Notes: a model not told the origin generated them from the letters alone. A stretch of 64,000 bases of DNA from Azophilus sp965247035 (GCA_965247035.1 CBDFGJ010000003.1:1426001-1490000), one strand, 5' to 3'; shown: positions 29,341 to 38,599, counted from the first letter of the stretch. Numbers and translations are program-made.

Positions 29341-29723
29341 GCAGGACGGCGAAGCAGGAGATGGGCCGCTGGGCCGAAGACCAAGCGGCCGAGCACTTGT
29401 GTCGGCGCGGCTTAAAGTTGATCGCTCGAAACTTCGCTTGTCGCTTCGGCGAGGTTGATCTCATCCTGCGCGGGGACGATGTGATTGTTTTTGTTGAGGT
29501 GCGGGCGCGTCGAAAGATGACCTTCATGACGCCTGCGGCCAGCATCGACACCCACAAGCAGCGTCGCTTGGCGTTGACGGCGGCTCACTTTCTCAAGACG
29601 CGGCCGCGATACCGTGACTTGCCGGCCCGACTTGACGTGGTGTCCATAACCGGGCCACACAGTCAAGCCAGGTTGGAGTGGATCAAGAACGCCTTTCTGC
29701 TGGATGACTGCGCCGGCTATTGA
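29337..29723 (+). CDS. yraN: UPF0102 family protein YraN
   Basis: A 128-residue nuclease-fold protein of the YraN family. The motif pattern is complete: GRWAEDQAAEHLCRRGLKLI, RNFACRFGEVDLI, VFVEVRAR, and a C-terminal RLDVVSI. The conserved residues resemble those of restriction-endonuclease-like folds, but the role of the family is not settled. It overlaps lpoA by four bases (ATGA). Confidence 0.9.
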   Translation: MSRTAKQEMGRWAEDQAAEHLCRRGLKLIARNFACRFGEVDLILRGDDVIVFVEVRARRKMTFMTPAASIDTHKQRRLALTAAHFLKTRPRYRDLPARLDVVSITGPHSQARLEWIKNAFLLDDCAGY

Positions 29724-29724
29724 A

Positions 29725-30130
29725 TCATCCTGCCGTTCGGCCCTTCCTCCCCCGGCCCTCAAGGCCCAACCCAAGGAACCGCATGCAGGAAAGCCGGTCT
29801 CGGACCTGATATTCGATCTGGTCATCCGACAGGTGGTAAAGCGCACCCAGGACCAGCGCCTTGAACATCACACGTCCATCGGCTGGCGCCCCGCGCAGGA
29901 TGTCCGGTCCTTCTCCGGCTTCCGCCAGACCCGCTTCAGCAAAGGATGAAACTCGTCCCACGGCACCACGGCGTCAATCTCGACCAGAGGGTCCTTGTTC
30001 GCATCCAAGCTCGCATAACGATCGGAAAGATCAAAAAAACCCACCTGCGGCATGGCAACCAACCTCCATCCAATACTGACCCAATATCCACACCACCTTC
30101 AGATCAGACGCAATTTTTCGAGGCGTCCTT
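29725..30130 (-). mobile_element. IS5-family element remnant with frameshifted transposase start
   Basis: On the minus strand a start at 30053 gives MPQVGFFDLSDRYASL and PWDEFHPLL, and a second frame continues with MFKALVLGALYHLSDDQIEY and RFLGLGLE. Together these are the first about 105 residues of an IS5-family transposase, broken by a frameshift near 29880. The end of the element is visible as GGACGCCTCGAAAAATTG (minus strand, around 30111-30128). The catalytic core is missing. The whole gap 29724-30217 is explained by this remnant and by the upstream region of the next gene. Confidence 0.8.
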
Positions 30131-30217
30131 AATTCAAAGCGCCCATGATTTGACGCGATTTGACGGAAACGGCATTGTAAGGGACATCCTCTTCTCCCAG
30201 ATCCCTCCTAGGAGGTT

Positions 30218-31024
30218 ATGATCTTTGTTGACAGTTCTTTTTGCGGCGGAAATTTGATGGCATTGCAGCAGGTGGCCGATCTTAGGGCGGAGGGAGACAC
30301 ACTCCACGCGTTCCTTAAGACGATTCCCGAAAACCAGTGGTCGAATGAAACGCCGTTCAAGAACCGCTCCATCAACTGGGTGGTGCGGCATCTGCACGAC
30401 GCAGACCGCTGGGCATTCCGTTCGGTGACCGACCCGGACGGGTTCCGTGCTTGGCGGGGTCAGGTGGATCCCTTGACGGCGGAAACGCCGGAGCCGTTGC
30501 TCGGACGGGCCTTGCTCGAACGCTGGCAGTCGTATTTCGTGCAGTTGTGCGATGCGCTCGAAGCCGTCGATCCGAACCTGCGGGCACCCTGGTTCGGACC
30601 GGATATGGGCGTGCGCATGATGGCCACAGCTCGCCAGATGGAAACCTGGGCGCACGGCCAAGACGTCTACGACCTCTTGCGGGTCAAGCGCGAAGCGAGC
30701 GATCGCGTTCGCAATATCTGCCACATCGGTGTGCGCACCTTCAGCTGGACCTTTGCCAATCGCCAGCTCCCGGTGCCGGAACCCGTGCCCTACGTGCGGC
30801 TGGACGCCCCCTCCGGCGCGGTCTGGGAATGGAACGCAGGGTCGGAAGATGAGCATGTGGTCGGCAGCGCGGTGGAGTTCGCCCAAGTCGTCACCCAGGG
30901 CCGCAACATCGCCGACTGCAAGCTCGAGGTCGTCGGTTCCGTTGCGAACGCCTGGATGGCCATCGCCCAGTGTTTCGCCGGACCGCCTGAGGACCCGCCG
31001 CCGCCCGGCCACCGAGCTTGGTGA
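30218..31024 (+). CDS. TIGR03084-like metal-binding protein (DinB/mycothiol-isomerase fold)
   Basis: A 268-residue protein resembling TIGR03084, a family related to the N-terminal domain of mycothiol-dependent maleylpyruvate isomerases and to DinB. The N-terminal four-helix part includes WVVRHLHDADRWAF and a later METWAHGQDVYDLL, which carry the metal-binding histidines. The C-terminal part is a small alpha/beta domain. An AGGAGG ribosome site ends only two bases before the ATG at 30218, which is too close; a start at 30257 is also possible. The function is unknown; members often lie near acyl-CoA genes, as here. Confidence 0.65.
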   Translation: MIFVDSSFCGGNLMALQQVADLRAEGDTLHAFLKTIPENQWSNETPFKNRSINWVVRHLHDADRWAFRSVTDPDGFRAWRGQVDPLTAETPEPLLGRALLERWQSYFVQLCDALEAVDPNLRAPWFGPDMGVRMMATARQMETWAHGQDVYDLLRVKREASDRVRNICHIGVRTFSWTFANRQLPVPEPVPYVRLDAPSGAVWEWNAGSEDEHVVGSAVEFAQVVTQGRNIADCKLEVVGSVANAWMAIAQCFAGPPEDPPPPGHRAW

Positions 31025-31100
31025 CTGCGCCGCTTGCTGTCGCTCCTTGAGCCCGAAACCCGACCGCCCTGGCCGCGTTGAGCCGGCAACGGAGAGATAG

Positions 31101-31853
31101 GTGGACTGGGATCAATACAAAGAGCAATGCCACCGGCCGGACATTTGGACGCGCTGGATGTTGGAGCAGACGCTTGAGTTGTTGCCGGCTCGCTGCGCCC
31201 TCGCCCGTCCGTTGCGCCTCGCTCTTGGCGGAGCGCCCTTGGCCAAACCGCTAGGGCATCAAGGTGGTGCGTGGACGGATATGTTCAGGTTGCAAATCGA
31301 CCGCGCATTGGTGCAGGCTATCATTAGCACCGTGGAGCAGGCGGCGGCGCGGGGCGATGAAACCTCCGGCGCACCGGGGCGAGGGCTTAGCGGCTTCGTT
31401 GAAGCTTGGCGGGAGTTGGATCAATTCATCACAATAACGGAGGAGGCTCTAGTGAACGAAGCACGGGACGTAGTGCTAGCGATGATCGACGGTTTCAACC
31501 GAATTGATCTTGACGCCATCTTGGAATGTTTCACCGAGGATGCCATTTACCACAACATTCCCATGCAGGCGGTGCGGGGCCGGGAGGGCATCCGCGGTGT
31601 CTTGGCCGGATTCCTCGCGCCGGCGCAGGAAGTGCAGTGGGATGTTCTAAATTTGGCGGTGGATGGCGATGTGGTGCTCACCGAAAGAGTGGACAAGTTC
31701 AAAGTCAACGGCACTTGGGTGGAAATTCCGGTGATGGGTGTCTTCGAGCTGATCGAGGGTCGAATCGGGGCCTGGAGGGATTACTTTGACCTCGGCCAGG
31801 TTCAGACGGGGTTCGGTGCCGCAGGCGTCGGCGATGGTTCTGCCGATGCCTAG
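31101..31853 (+). CDS. Limonene-epoxide-hydrolase-like protein with extra N-terminal region
   Basis: A 250-residue frame starting at a GTG after a GGAGAG site. Residues about 118-245 form a limonene-1,2-epoxide hydrolase/SnoaL-like cone fold: MIDGFNRIDLDAILECFTED, VRGREGI, VLTERVDKF and WRDYFDL supply the Arg and two Asp positions of the hydrolase triad. The first 117 residues (YKEQCHRPDIWTRWMLEQT and others) are unknown to me. A strong ribosome site GGAGGAGG at 31439-31446 stands five bases before an in-frame GTG at 31452, so the hydrolase may also be made alone as 133 residues. Substrate unknown. Confidence 0.7.
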   Translation: MDWDQYKEQCHRPDIWTRWMLEQTLELLPARCALARPLRLALGGAPLAKPLGHQGGAWTDMFRLQIDRALVQAIISTVEQAAARGDETSGAPGRGLSGFVEAWRELDQFITITEEALVNEARDVVLAMIDGFNRIDLDAILECFTEDAIYHNIPMQAVRGREGIRGVLAGFLAPAQEVQWDVLNLAVDGDVVLTERVDKFKVNGTWVEIPVMGVFELIEGRIGAWRDYFDLGQVQTGFGAAGVGDGSADA

Positions 31854-31997
31854 CTTAGTCGGTCTCGCCTAACCTGAAGGCCGTTGCACGGACGAATTGC
31901 CGCAACTCGTCGCCGGCTGCATCCTTCACTCTCTTAGCTTCGTCAAGCTGCGGTTGTTAATCTTGGGCTCCATTCACAACAAAACAGGGGAATCGCC

Positions 31998-32795
31998 ATG
32001 ACGGACCTTGTGACCATTGAGATTGTCGAAGGCGTCGCCGATGTGCGGCTCAATCGGCCGGACAAGTACAATGCGCTCAGCCCGGAGATGTTCAGGTCCC
32101 TCGTTGACGCTGGCGAGCGCTTGGCCGAACTGCGGGAACTGCGCGCCGTGGTGTTGTCGGGCAATGGCAGGGGGTTTTGCGCTGGGCTGGACATGCGCAG
32201 TATGCAGGGGCTTGGGGATGCCAACCGCAAAACCAGTGGCGCTTTGATGCAAACCGCTGAAGGTCCGGCGAACTTTGGCCAACGCTCAGCCTACGTTTGG
32301 AAGGCACTGCCGGTGCCCAGCATCGCCGCCATCCACGGCGTTGCCTATGGCGGCGGCTGCCAGATTGCTTTGGGCACGGACATTCGCTTTGCCGCCCCGG
32401 ATGCGAAGATGTCCGTCATGGAGATCAAATGGGGCCTCATTCCGGACATGAGCATTTCCCAAACCCTGCGTGATCTGGTGCCGATGGACGTGGCCAAGGA
32501 GCTCATGTTCACCGGCCGCATTCTCAACGGTGAGCAAGCCCAAGCCTTGGGGCTGGTCACCCATGTGGTGGATGATCCCCATGCCGCGGCTATGGAGTTG
32601 GCCCGGGAAATTGCCGCCAAGTCACCGCCCGCGGTGCGCTCCGGCAAGAAATTGCTTGAATCGAGTTGGCGTGCGGACACCGCTGCTGGCTTGTCGCTTG
32701 AGGCGTCCCTGCAGGCGGAACTGATCGGCTCGCCCAATCAAATGGAGGCAGTTCAGGCCAATTTTGAAAAGCGCGCCCCGCAATTTAAGGATTGA
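31998..32795 (+). CDS. Enoyl-CoA hydratase/isomerase family protein (crotonase)
   Basis: A 265-residue crotonase-fold enzyme. The oxyanion-hole segments GNGRGFCAGLDM and GVAYGGGCQIALGTDIRFAA are intact. The first catalytic glutamate of enoyl-CoA hydratase (usually in GGGCEL) is replaced by Gln, while a Glu is present in MEIKWGLIPDM, so it may be an isomerase or act on another acyl-CoA rather than being a classical hydratase. An AGGGGAA site precedes the start. It lies 21 bases upstream of the carboxyltransferase gene, so the two are likely co-transcribed. Confidence 0.87.
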   Translation: MTDLVTIEIVEGVADVRLNRPDKYNALSPEMFRSLVDAGERLAELRELRAVVLSGNGRGFCAGLDMRSMQGLGDANRKTSGALMQTAEGPANFGQRSAYVWKALPVPSIAAIHGVAYGGGCQIALGTDIRFAAPDAKMSVMEIKWGLIPDMSISQTLRDLVPMDVAKELMFTGRILNGEQAQALGLVTHVVDDPHAAAMELAREIAAKSPPAVRSGKKLLESSWRADTAAGLSLEASLQAELIGSPNQMEAVQANFEKRAPQFKD

Positions 32796-32816
32796 CGCCA
32801 GCACCCGACGGCACCC

Positions 32817-34370
32817 ATGAGTTGGGAAACCGAAGTTCGGGAATTGGCCCGCCGCCGCCATTTGGCGCGGCAACAGGGGGGCAGGGAAGGCGTCGATCGG
32901 CAGCACGCCAAGGGTCGCCTGACCGTGCGCGAACGCATCGACTCACTGGTCGATAACGACTCCTTTCAGGAGCACGGGCAAGCGACCGCGGTGCCCGAAT
33001 ACGACGACAAGGATCGGCTGCTAGGCTATACGCCGGCCAACTATGTGGTCGGGTTCGCCAAGATCGACGGTCGGCGAGTGGTGGTGGGTGGAGAGGACTT
33101 CACCCTCAAGGGTGGCTCCCCCAACGCCGCCGGCCTACGCAAGAGCATCTACGCTGAGCATTTGGCTTGTCAGTACCGTACGCCCTTGGTGCGTCTGCTT
33201 GAAGGTGGGGGCGGCAGCGTCAAGGGTTCCGGCCGCAAGGGCGGCACCATCGGCGAACCGGTGTTCAGCCAACCCCGCTTCAAGATCATTGCGGATGCTT
33301 TGGGGCAGGTGCCCATCGCTTCCGGCGCCTTTGGGCCGGTGGCGGGTTTTCCTGCCGGGCGTTTGGTGGCGTCCCATTTCTCAGTGATGGCCAAGCGCAC
33401 GGCGCAAGTGCTCATTGGCGGTCCGGCCCTAGTGCGGCGCGCTTTGGGCGTCAATCTGACCAAGGAGCAACTTGGCGGAGCTCATGTTCATGCCGCCAGC
33501 GGCGTAGTCGACAACATCGCTGAAGACGAGCAGGACGCCTGCCGCCAGATTCGGCGTTACCTGAGCTATCTGCCCGCATCGGCTTGGGAGCGTCCTTTAC
33601 GCCGAGCTTCCAAAGACGACCCTGAACGGATGGAGGCGGAACTGGTCAATGCCGTTCCTCGGGATGCCAACGCACCCTTCGATATGCGGGCGATTCTCAA
33701 CATGGTGGTCGATCAAGACTCGTTGTTCGAGCTTGGTGCCACCTATGGCCGTAGCCAGATTTGCGCCTTCGCCCGCCTCGACGGCCAGCCAGTGGGTGTG
33801 CTGGCCAACGACAACCGGCACTATGCCGGCGCCATGACCGCCAAGGCGGCGCAGAAGTATCGCCGTTTTGTTGAAACCTGCGACACCTTTCATGTGCCAG
33901 TGGTCAATTTCGTCGATCAACCGGGCTTCATGATTGGTCCTGAAGCGGAAAGGGCCGGCACCATTCGCTACGGCATGGCGGCCGTTGCCGCCGCCGCCCA
34001 AGCAACGGTGCCTTGGGCTGTCATTCAGGTGCATAAGGGCTTTGGCGTGGCCACCGCCGCCCACTACGCCCCTGGCGCTTATGTGCTGGCTTGGCCGTCA
34101 GTGGAGTCTGGCGCACTGCCCGTGGAAGGCGGCGTGGCGGTAGCCTTTCACCGCGAAATTGCCGCGGCGGAGGATCCGGACGCCAAGCGGCGGGCGCTGG
34201 AGCAGAAGTTGCGCACAACCCGCTCGCCCTTCCCGCGGGCGGAATCCTTCGCCGTTCACGAACTGATTGACCCCCGGGAGACCCGGCCCTTCCTATGTCG
34301 TTGGATAGACTGGATTCAACCCCAGTTGGACCGCCTGACTGAGCCGGTTCATTTTCCCATGCGGCCTTAA
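32817..34370 (+). CDS. Acyl-CoA carboxylase carboxyltransferase subunit
   Basis: A 517-residue protein of the propionyl-/methylcrotonyl-CoA carboxylase beta family, with N- and C-terminal crotonase-like halves. Typical segments are KGRLTVRERIDSLVD, LLEGGGGSVKG for acyl-CoA binding, and NFVDQPGFMIGPEAERAG with AHYAPGAYV for biotin binding. It moves the carboxyl group from biotin to an acyl-CoA. The biotin carboxylase/carrier subunit is not encoded nearby, so it must come from elsewhere, or the protein may be a decarboxylase-type relative. Substrate not known. Confidence 0.87.
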   Translation: MSWETEVRELARRRHLARQQGGREGVDRQHAKGRLTVRERIDSLVDNDSFQEHGQATAVPEYDDKDRLLGYTPANYVVGFAKIDGRRVVVGGEDFTLKGGSPNAAGLRKSIYAEHLACQYRTPLVRLLEGGGGSVKGSGRKGGTIGEPVFSQPRFKIIADALGQVPIASGAFGPVAGFPAGRLVASHFSVMAKRTAQVLIGGPALVRRALGVNLTKEQLGGAHVHAASGVVDNIAEDEQDACRQIRRYLSYLPASAWERPLRRASKDDPERMEAELVNAVPRDANAPFDMRAILNMVVDQDSLFELGATYGRSQICAFARLDGQPVGVLANDNRHYAGAMTAKAAQKYRRFVETCDTFHVPVVNFVDQPGFMIGPEAERAGTIRYGMAAVAAAAQATVPWAVIQVHKGFGVATAAHYAPGAYVLAWPSVESGALPVEGGVAVAFHREIAAAEDPDAKRRALEQKLRTTRSPFPRAESFAVHELIDPRETRPFLCRWIDWIQPQLDRLTEPVHFPMRP

Positions 34371-34384
34371 AGCGGCTTGCTTAA

Positions 34385-34526
34385 GGAACCTCTGATTAAA
34401 TTCTAGGGATCGGCCATCGCATGGCGGCTGGAATTATTCATCTTCTATTTTCAATGACCGACACGTCATCGAAAAAGACTGGTTTTGTTGCGCTGCGAAA
34501 ACCTGCGAATTTTTCAGAGCTTTTTT
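34385..34526. mobile_element. IS5-type solo-end/MITE remnant (dispersed repeat, copy 2)
   Basis: The left end GGAACCTCTGATTAAATT (34385-34402) and the right end AATTTTTCAGAGC (34508-34520) are inverted relative to each other at the core TCTGA. The first about 85 bases are shared with the repeat at 2894. The right end resembles the IS5 end seen at about 30120 (CTCGAAAAATTGCG against CTCTGAAAAATTCG). The rest of the gap, 34527-34827, shows nothing I can identify apart from the ribosome site of the next gene. Confidence 0.5.
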
Positions 34527-34827
34527 AACTTGGCGGCCGCCGTTCCACCATTGCTGCCCGCTGTGCCGATGCATCCTTAAGGCGCGAAGTTGGTGTGGGG
34601 CCAAAGGCCGCCCGCCGTTTTGCTAGCCGCCCGATGCCGCTTATCCGGCAAGTTGCGCCCAGTCGTCCGAACCCCCGATCAACCGAACAAAATGCTGGTC
34701 CTTTTTTGCGCAGGACGGCAGCGGATGGGGTCGCCAACTTTCAGGCCGGCCCTACGCGCCATAGATCAGTCGCCAGTCAGGGTGGGTTTTAGACTAGAAT
34801 GGTCGGCTTTATGGAGGATTGCCCAAC

Positions 34828-35700
34828 ATGAGCTATGACTTTGAAGGACGGGTCGCCATCGTCACTGGCGCTGGCGGCGGCCTTGGGCGCTGCCACGCTT
34901 TGGAGTTGGCGAAGCGCGGCTGCAAGGTGGTGGTGAACGATCTCGGCGGGGCCATGGATGGCACCGGCGGCGGTTCCGGTGCGGCAATGGGCGTTGTGGT
35001 GGAAATCGAAGCGGCGGGTGGAGAGGCGATCGCCAATGGCGGCTCGGTTAGCGACCGGGCCGGTGCTCAAAGCATGGTGACGGACGCCATGGACCGATGG
35101 GGGCGGGTGGACATCCTCATCAACAATGCCGGCATCCTGCGCGACAAGTCCTTCGCCAAGATGGATCTTGACGACTTTCAAATGGTGCTTGACGTCCATC
35201 TGATGGGCTCGGTCAATGTCACCCGAGCGGTCTGGCCGATCATGCGTGAGCAGAACTATGGCCGCATCGTCGTCACCACCTCGCCATCGGGTCTGTACGG
35301 CAACTTTGGCCAAGCCAACTACGGTGCCGCCAAGCTCGGCTTGGTCGGTTTGATGAACACGCTGAAGATTGAGGGCGTGCGCAACAACATCCACACCAAC
35401 ACCATCGCCCCGGTGGCTGCCACCCGGATGACTGAGAATCTCATGCCGAAGGAGGCGCTGGAGAACTTAGGGCCTGAATACATCACGCCAGCGGTCGTTT
35501 TCCTATGTTCCGAGGATGCGCCCAACGGCGTCATCGTCCAAGCCCAAGGCGGGACATTCTCCATTGCCTGCATCGTCGAGAACGAGGGCGTGCAGCTTGG
35601 CGTGGGGGTCACCGCCGAGGACATTGGCACTAATTTCGAGCGCATAGCGGATCTGGCCGGGGCCAAGCCCAGAGGCTCTTTAGACCTAAGCTCAGCCTGA
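34828..35700 (+). CDS. SDR-family 3-hydroxyacyl-CoA dehydrogenase (17-beta-HSD type 4 like)
   Basis: About 290 residues. A short-chain dehydrogenase with the NAD-binding motif TGAGGGLGRCHALELA, the extended loop KVVVNDLGGAMDGTGGG typical of the multifunctional-enzyme type 2/HSD17B4 group, NNAGILRD, and the catalytic Ser-Tyr-Lys set in TSPSGLYGNFGQANYGAAK. It would oxidise 3-hydroxyacyl-CoA in beta-oxidation. The ATG at 34828 is chosen because GGAGGA precedes it. A related role to the upstream crotonase and carboxylase is likely from the context. Confidence 0.87.
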   Translation: MSYDFEGRVAIVTGAGGGLGRCHALELAKRGCKVVVNDLGGAMDGTGGGSGAAMGVVVEIEAAGGEAIANGGSVSDRAGAQSMVTDAMDRWGRVDILINNAGILRDKSFAKMDLDDFQMVLDVHLMGSVNVTRAVWPIMREQNYGRIVVTTSPSGLYGNFGQANYGAAKLGLVGLMNTLKIEGVRNNIHTNTIAPVAATRMTENLMPKEALENLGPEYITPAVVFLCSEDAPNGVIVQAQGGTFSIACIVENEGVQLGVGVTAEDIGTNFERIADLAGAKPRGSLDLSSA

Positions 35701-35722
35701 TTCCGCCGGCCAGGTTGCGATC

Positions 35723-35902
35723 ATGGCCGCCGCGCTGACGCTCATCCTGACCTTTCTGGTCGCGGGCGTCATTTGGCTTGGCTTGGGTTCAAGGCTGCCG
35801 CTGAACGAGGATCAACAGGCGAATGAACTTTGGAATCTGTTGGTGTACTACCTGCTGTCCCTGCCCTTGGTGTTCGTCGTCGTCTTCTTTGTGGTTGGCT
35901 AG
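35723..35902 (+). CDS. Small two-helix membrane protein, 59 residues
   Basis: A short frame 22 bases after the SDR gene, starting MAAALTLILTFLVAGVIWLG and ending VVVFFVVG. It has two hydrophobic segments joined by a polar loop with LNEDQQANELWNLL, as expected for a small inner-membrane hairpin protein. No family recognised. The ATG is preceded by a weak purine stretch. It may be co-transcribed with the SDR gene. Confidence 0.5.
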   Translation: MAAALTLILTFLVAGVIWLGLGSRLPLNEDQQANELWNLLVYYLLSLPLVFVVVFFVVG

Positions 35903-36020
35903 CAAAGCATACCGCCGGGCAGCGAGAGGCCGCCATCAGGCGCTAAGAGCCAACCCGGTGAAGCAGACCCCGGTTCTTCCGGCAACCGCTTGCAGTCGCT
36001 AGGGAATGCAGGGCCAATCC

Positions 36021-36947
36021 ATGTCGCGCCTTGAGATCCGCCACTTGCGCACCTTGGTTGCGTTGCGCGAAACCGGCAGCTTGGTGGAGGCGGCGGAGCG
36101 GGTTTACCTAACCCAATCCGCCCTCTCGCACCAATTCAAGGAACTGGAGGCGCGGGTGGGCTGCACCCTGTTCATGCGCAAGACCAAGCCGGTGCGGTTC
36201 ACTAGCGCGGGTATGCGCCTGTTGCGACTGGCGGATGAAGTCCTGCCGTTGGTTCGAGGTGCCGAAGCGGATGTGGAGCGCTTGGCCGGCGGCGAAACCG
36301 GTCGCATTCTGATGTCCATTGAGTGCCATAGCTGCTTTGAATGGCTGCTGCCGGCCATTAACCGTTACCGAGAAGTTTGGCCCAAGGTGGAATTGGACCT
36401 GTCGTCCGGATTTCATTTTGCGCCCTTGCCGGCACTTGGCCGCGGCGACCTTGATTTGGTGATCACTGCCGACCCGATTGAAGGCATGGGCTTTTGCTAT
36501 CGGCCGCTGTTCAGCTACGAAGCGCAACTGGCGGTGGCCAAGGACCATCCCTTTGCCGGCCGGCAGTGGATTGAACCGGACGATCTTGCCTCCGAGACCC
36601 TGATCACCTATCCGGTGGACCATGATCGTTTGGATGTGTTCACGAAATTTCTGGGCCCGGCTGGGGTGGCGCCCGCATCCGTGCGTGCAGTGGAGTTGAC
36701 GGCGATGATGATTCAGTTGGTCGCCAGCCGCCGAGGCGTGGTTTGCCTGCCCAACTGGGCCGTGCATGAGTACTTGCAGCGCGACTATGTGGCTGTCACC
36801 TCCCTAAGTGAGGAAGGGGTGTGGCCGACCCTCTACGCGGCGGTGCGACAAGACCAAGCGGATGCGGCATTCATGCAAGGGTTCATCCGCATCGCTATTG
36901 AGACCTGCTTTTCGCAGTTGGTGGGCGTGGTGACAGCGGAGGGTTAA
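36021..36947 (+). CDS. metR: LysR-family regulator, MetR-like
   Basis: About 308 residues. The N-terminal winged helix-turn-helix reads LEIRHLRTLVALRETGSL with TQSALSHQFKELE, and the effector domain has the stretch MSIECHSCFEWLLPAINRY plus LDLVITADPIEG, very close to MetR, the homocysteine-responsive activator of methionine genes. The ATG at 36021 follows CAGGGCC; a start at 36006 is possible. Its usual divergent target metE is not here; the upstream neighbour is a small membrane protein gene. Confidence 0.8.
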   Translation: MSRLEIRHLRTLVALRETGSLVEAAERVYLTQSALSHQFKELEARVGCTLFMRKTKPVRFTSAGMRLLRLADEVLPLVRGAEADVERLAGGETGRILMSIECHSCFEWLLPAINRYREVWPKVELDLSSGFHFAPLPALGRGDLDLVITADPIEGMGFCYRPLFSYEAQLAVAKDHPFAGRQWIEPDDLASETLITYPVDHDRLDVFTKFLGPAGVAPASVRAVELTAMMIQLVASRRGVVCLPNWAVHEYLQRDYVAVTSLSEEGVWPTLYAAVRQDQADAAFMQGFIRIAIETCFSQLVGVVTAEG

Positions 36948-37049
36948 CAGGCCCCCGGGCGTGGCGAGCGCTCCTTGCAAGCTGTGGGTTTTGCGGAAAG
37001 CTGGGGGGCAGTTTGTTGCAAGCCGAAAACAGTTTTTCATTCGCCGGGA

Positions 37050-37160
37050 GCTTGGCGCAACATCCGGGCTGGGCGGACTCAGCTAGGGAAAATCAGGATG
37101 AGGCGACGCAGGCGCTGAGGACCTTGGCGCGACATCCGGACCAGGCAGGCTTGGCCTAGG
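37050..37160. repeat. Imperfect direct repeats in the metR-MFS gap
   Basis: The segment CTTGGCGCAACATCCGGGCT near 37052 recurs as CTTGGCGCGACATCCGGACC near 37123, each followed by a similar tail ending in CTAGGG. The second copy is preceded by GCAGGCGCTGAGGACC, a motif also found with one change before the repeat pair near 7278 (GCAGGCGTTGAGGACC). The gap 36948-37195 holds nothing else. Confidence 0.4.
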
Positions 37161-37195
37161 GTTCGTTGGGTCGTTTTGGCGTGGTGCCGAACTCA

Positions 37196-38410
37196 TCAAT
37201 TCATTTGCCGCGGCTTCATCAACGCGGTGGCTAGGGCGGACGGGATCAGCAGCACCGCAAAGACCATCCAAGCGATGTCGTAGCTGCCGGCAGTGTCCCG
37301 CAAGTAGCCGGCAATCCAAGGGCCAACTGCCGCCAAAGTGGTGAAAGGCCCGATCAATCCCATGACTTGGCCGAAGGCGCGGATGTTGAAATTCTGGCTC
37401 ACCATAGCGCCGAGCAAGGGCAGGAATCCACCTGCAACGAAGCCGAGCAGGCCGCAGACCAAGGCCAGCGTGGCGTAGGTCAACTCCCCGACCATCAGGC
37501 CGAAAGTGACGGCCTGAACGCCGATGACCAAAAAAAGCAGGGTGCGCAATTGCCAGCGGTCGGCCATGAAGCCGAAAAAGATCTTGGCCGCAATCATGAC
37601 GAAGGCCATGATGGACACTAGGAAGGCTGCTGCTTGGGCATCGATGCCTTGGTCGGCGGCATAGGGCGCTAAGTTCTGGTGCGCCCCGCCGAACGCCGTC
37701 ACCAGCGGCGTAAAGGCCAGTACGGTCAGCCAGAAAACGCGCCGCCGCAACACATCCAAGTAGGACAGAGAGGGTTCGGATGCGTCGGAGTCCGGCCCTT
37801 GAGCGTCCAATTCCAACGCATCGCCCGCGGTGGGAGTCGGATTTTCGTGGCGCAACAGCCACCAGACCGGCGGCACGACGATGACCACAGTAAGCAACGC
37901 CAAAAGATCATTGGATGTTCGCCAGCCCAGTTCCGCCTGCAGTGCAGTGACTAGGGGCGGCACCAGCAAGCCGCCTATGGAGGTGCCGACGGAGGCGACG
38001 CCAAGGGCCATTCCACGCTGCTTTGAGAACCATTTGGTTGCCAGCTTTTGCGCCGCTAAGGGACCGGCGAGCAGCATCCCGGTCACCATCAACGTGCCGT
38101 AGATCAGGTTCAAGTGCCACAGGGCGGAAGCCTGCCCTGCCAGCGCCAAGGCGGTGGCTAGGCAGAGGGTCCCGGCCGTGATCAGGCCGCGAATGGATAG
38201 CCGGTCCATCGCCCGTCCGGCCAAAGGGGCGGTTAGGCCCATGACCACCTGCATGGTCAGAAACACGGTCATCACGTCGCCGCGCCCGACCTCGAACTCG
38301 CTCGACCAAGGCTCCACCCAGAATGTGAAGGAATAGATTCCGATGCCGAACGTGACGGCTTGAAACAACATGGCGACAGCTAGAACGCTCCAGCCGCGGT
38401 GCCAAGACAT
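37196..38410 (-). CDS. Major facilitator superfamily transporter
   Basis: A 404-residue polytopic protein with about twelve hydrophobic segments in two halves. The MFS loop-2 motif appears as GRAMDRLSIRG and its second-half counterpart as FMADRWQLRTL. The general look (N-terminal FTFWVEPWSSEF, PLAGRAMDR) is close to the oxalate/formate and monocarboxylate transporter group. Substrate unknown. The start is supported by a strong ribosome site, AGTTAGGAGGAA on the minus strand. Confidence 0.87.
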   Translation of the reverse strand: MSWHRGWSVLAVAMLFQAVTFGIGIYSFTFWVEPWSSEFEVGRGDVMTVFLTMQVVMGLTAPLAGRAMDRLSIRGLITAGTLCLATALALAGQASALWHLNLIYGTLMVTGMLLAGPLAAQKLATKWFSKQRGMALGVASVGTSIGGLLVPPLVTALQAELGWRTSNDLLALLTVVIVVPPVWWLLRHENPTPTAGDALELDAQGPDSDASEPSLSYLDVLRRRVFWLTVLAFTPLVTAFGGAHQNLAPYAADQGIDAQAAAFLVSIMAFVMIAAKIFFGFMADRWQLRTLLFLVIGVQAVTFGLMVGELTYATLALVCGLLGFVAGGFLPLLGAMVSQNFNIRAFGQVMGLIGPFTTLAAVGPWIAGYLRDTAGSYDIAWMVFAVLLIPSALATALMKPRQMN

Positions 38411-38599
38411 CTTTCCTCCTAACTTCCTAAGATCGGGAAGATGGCTGGCGGAAGCGTGAAGCCTGAGCCCCCGTGGTGGCCGACCTTCTCCCCGGACGGG
38501 ATCCGGTGGGTTATTATGAGCGATGCTGGGTCCTGTTCGCAGTGCTGTACGGGCTCAGTACGTTTCGGAACTTTTTCGGCCAGGCAGTCATGGAGAGCT

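Noticed and set aside
37083..37862. A 259-residue minus-strand frame overlapping the MFS gene
   Set aside because: It is a shadow with Arg/His-rich composition; the MFS frame has clear transmembrane segments and motifs.
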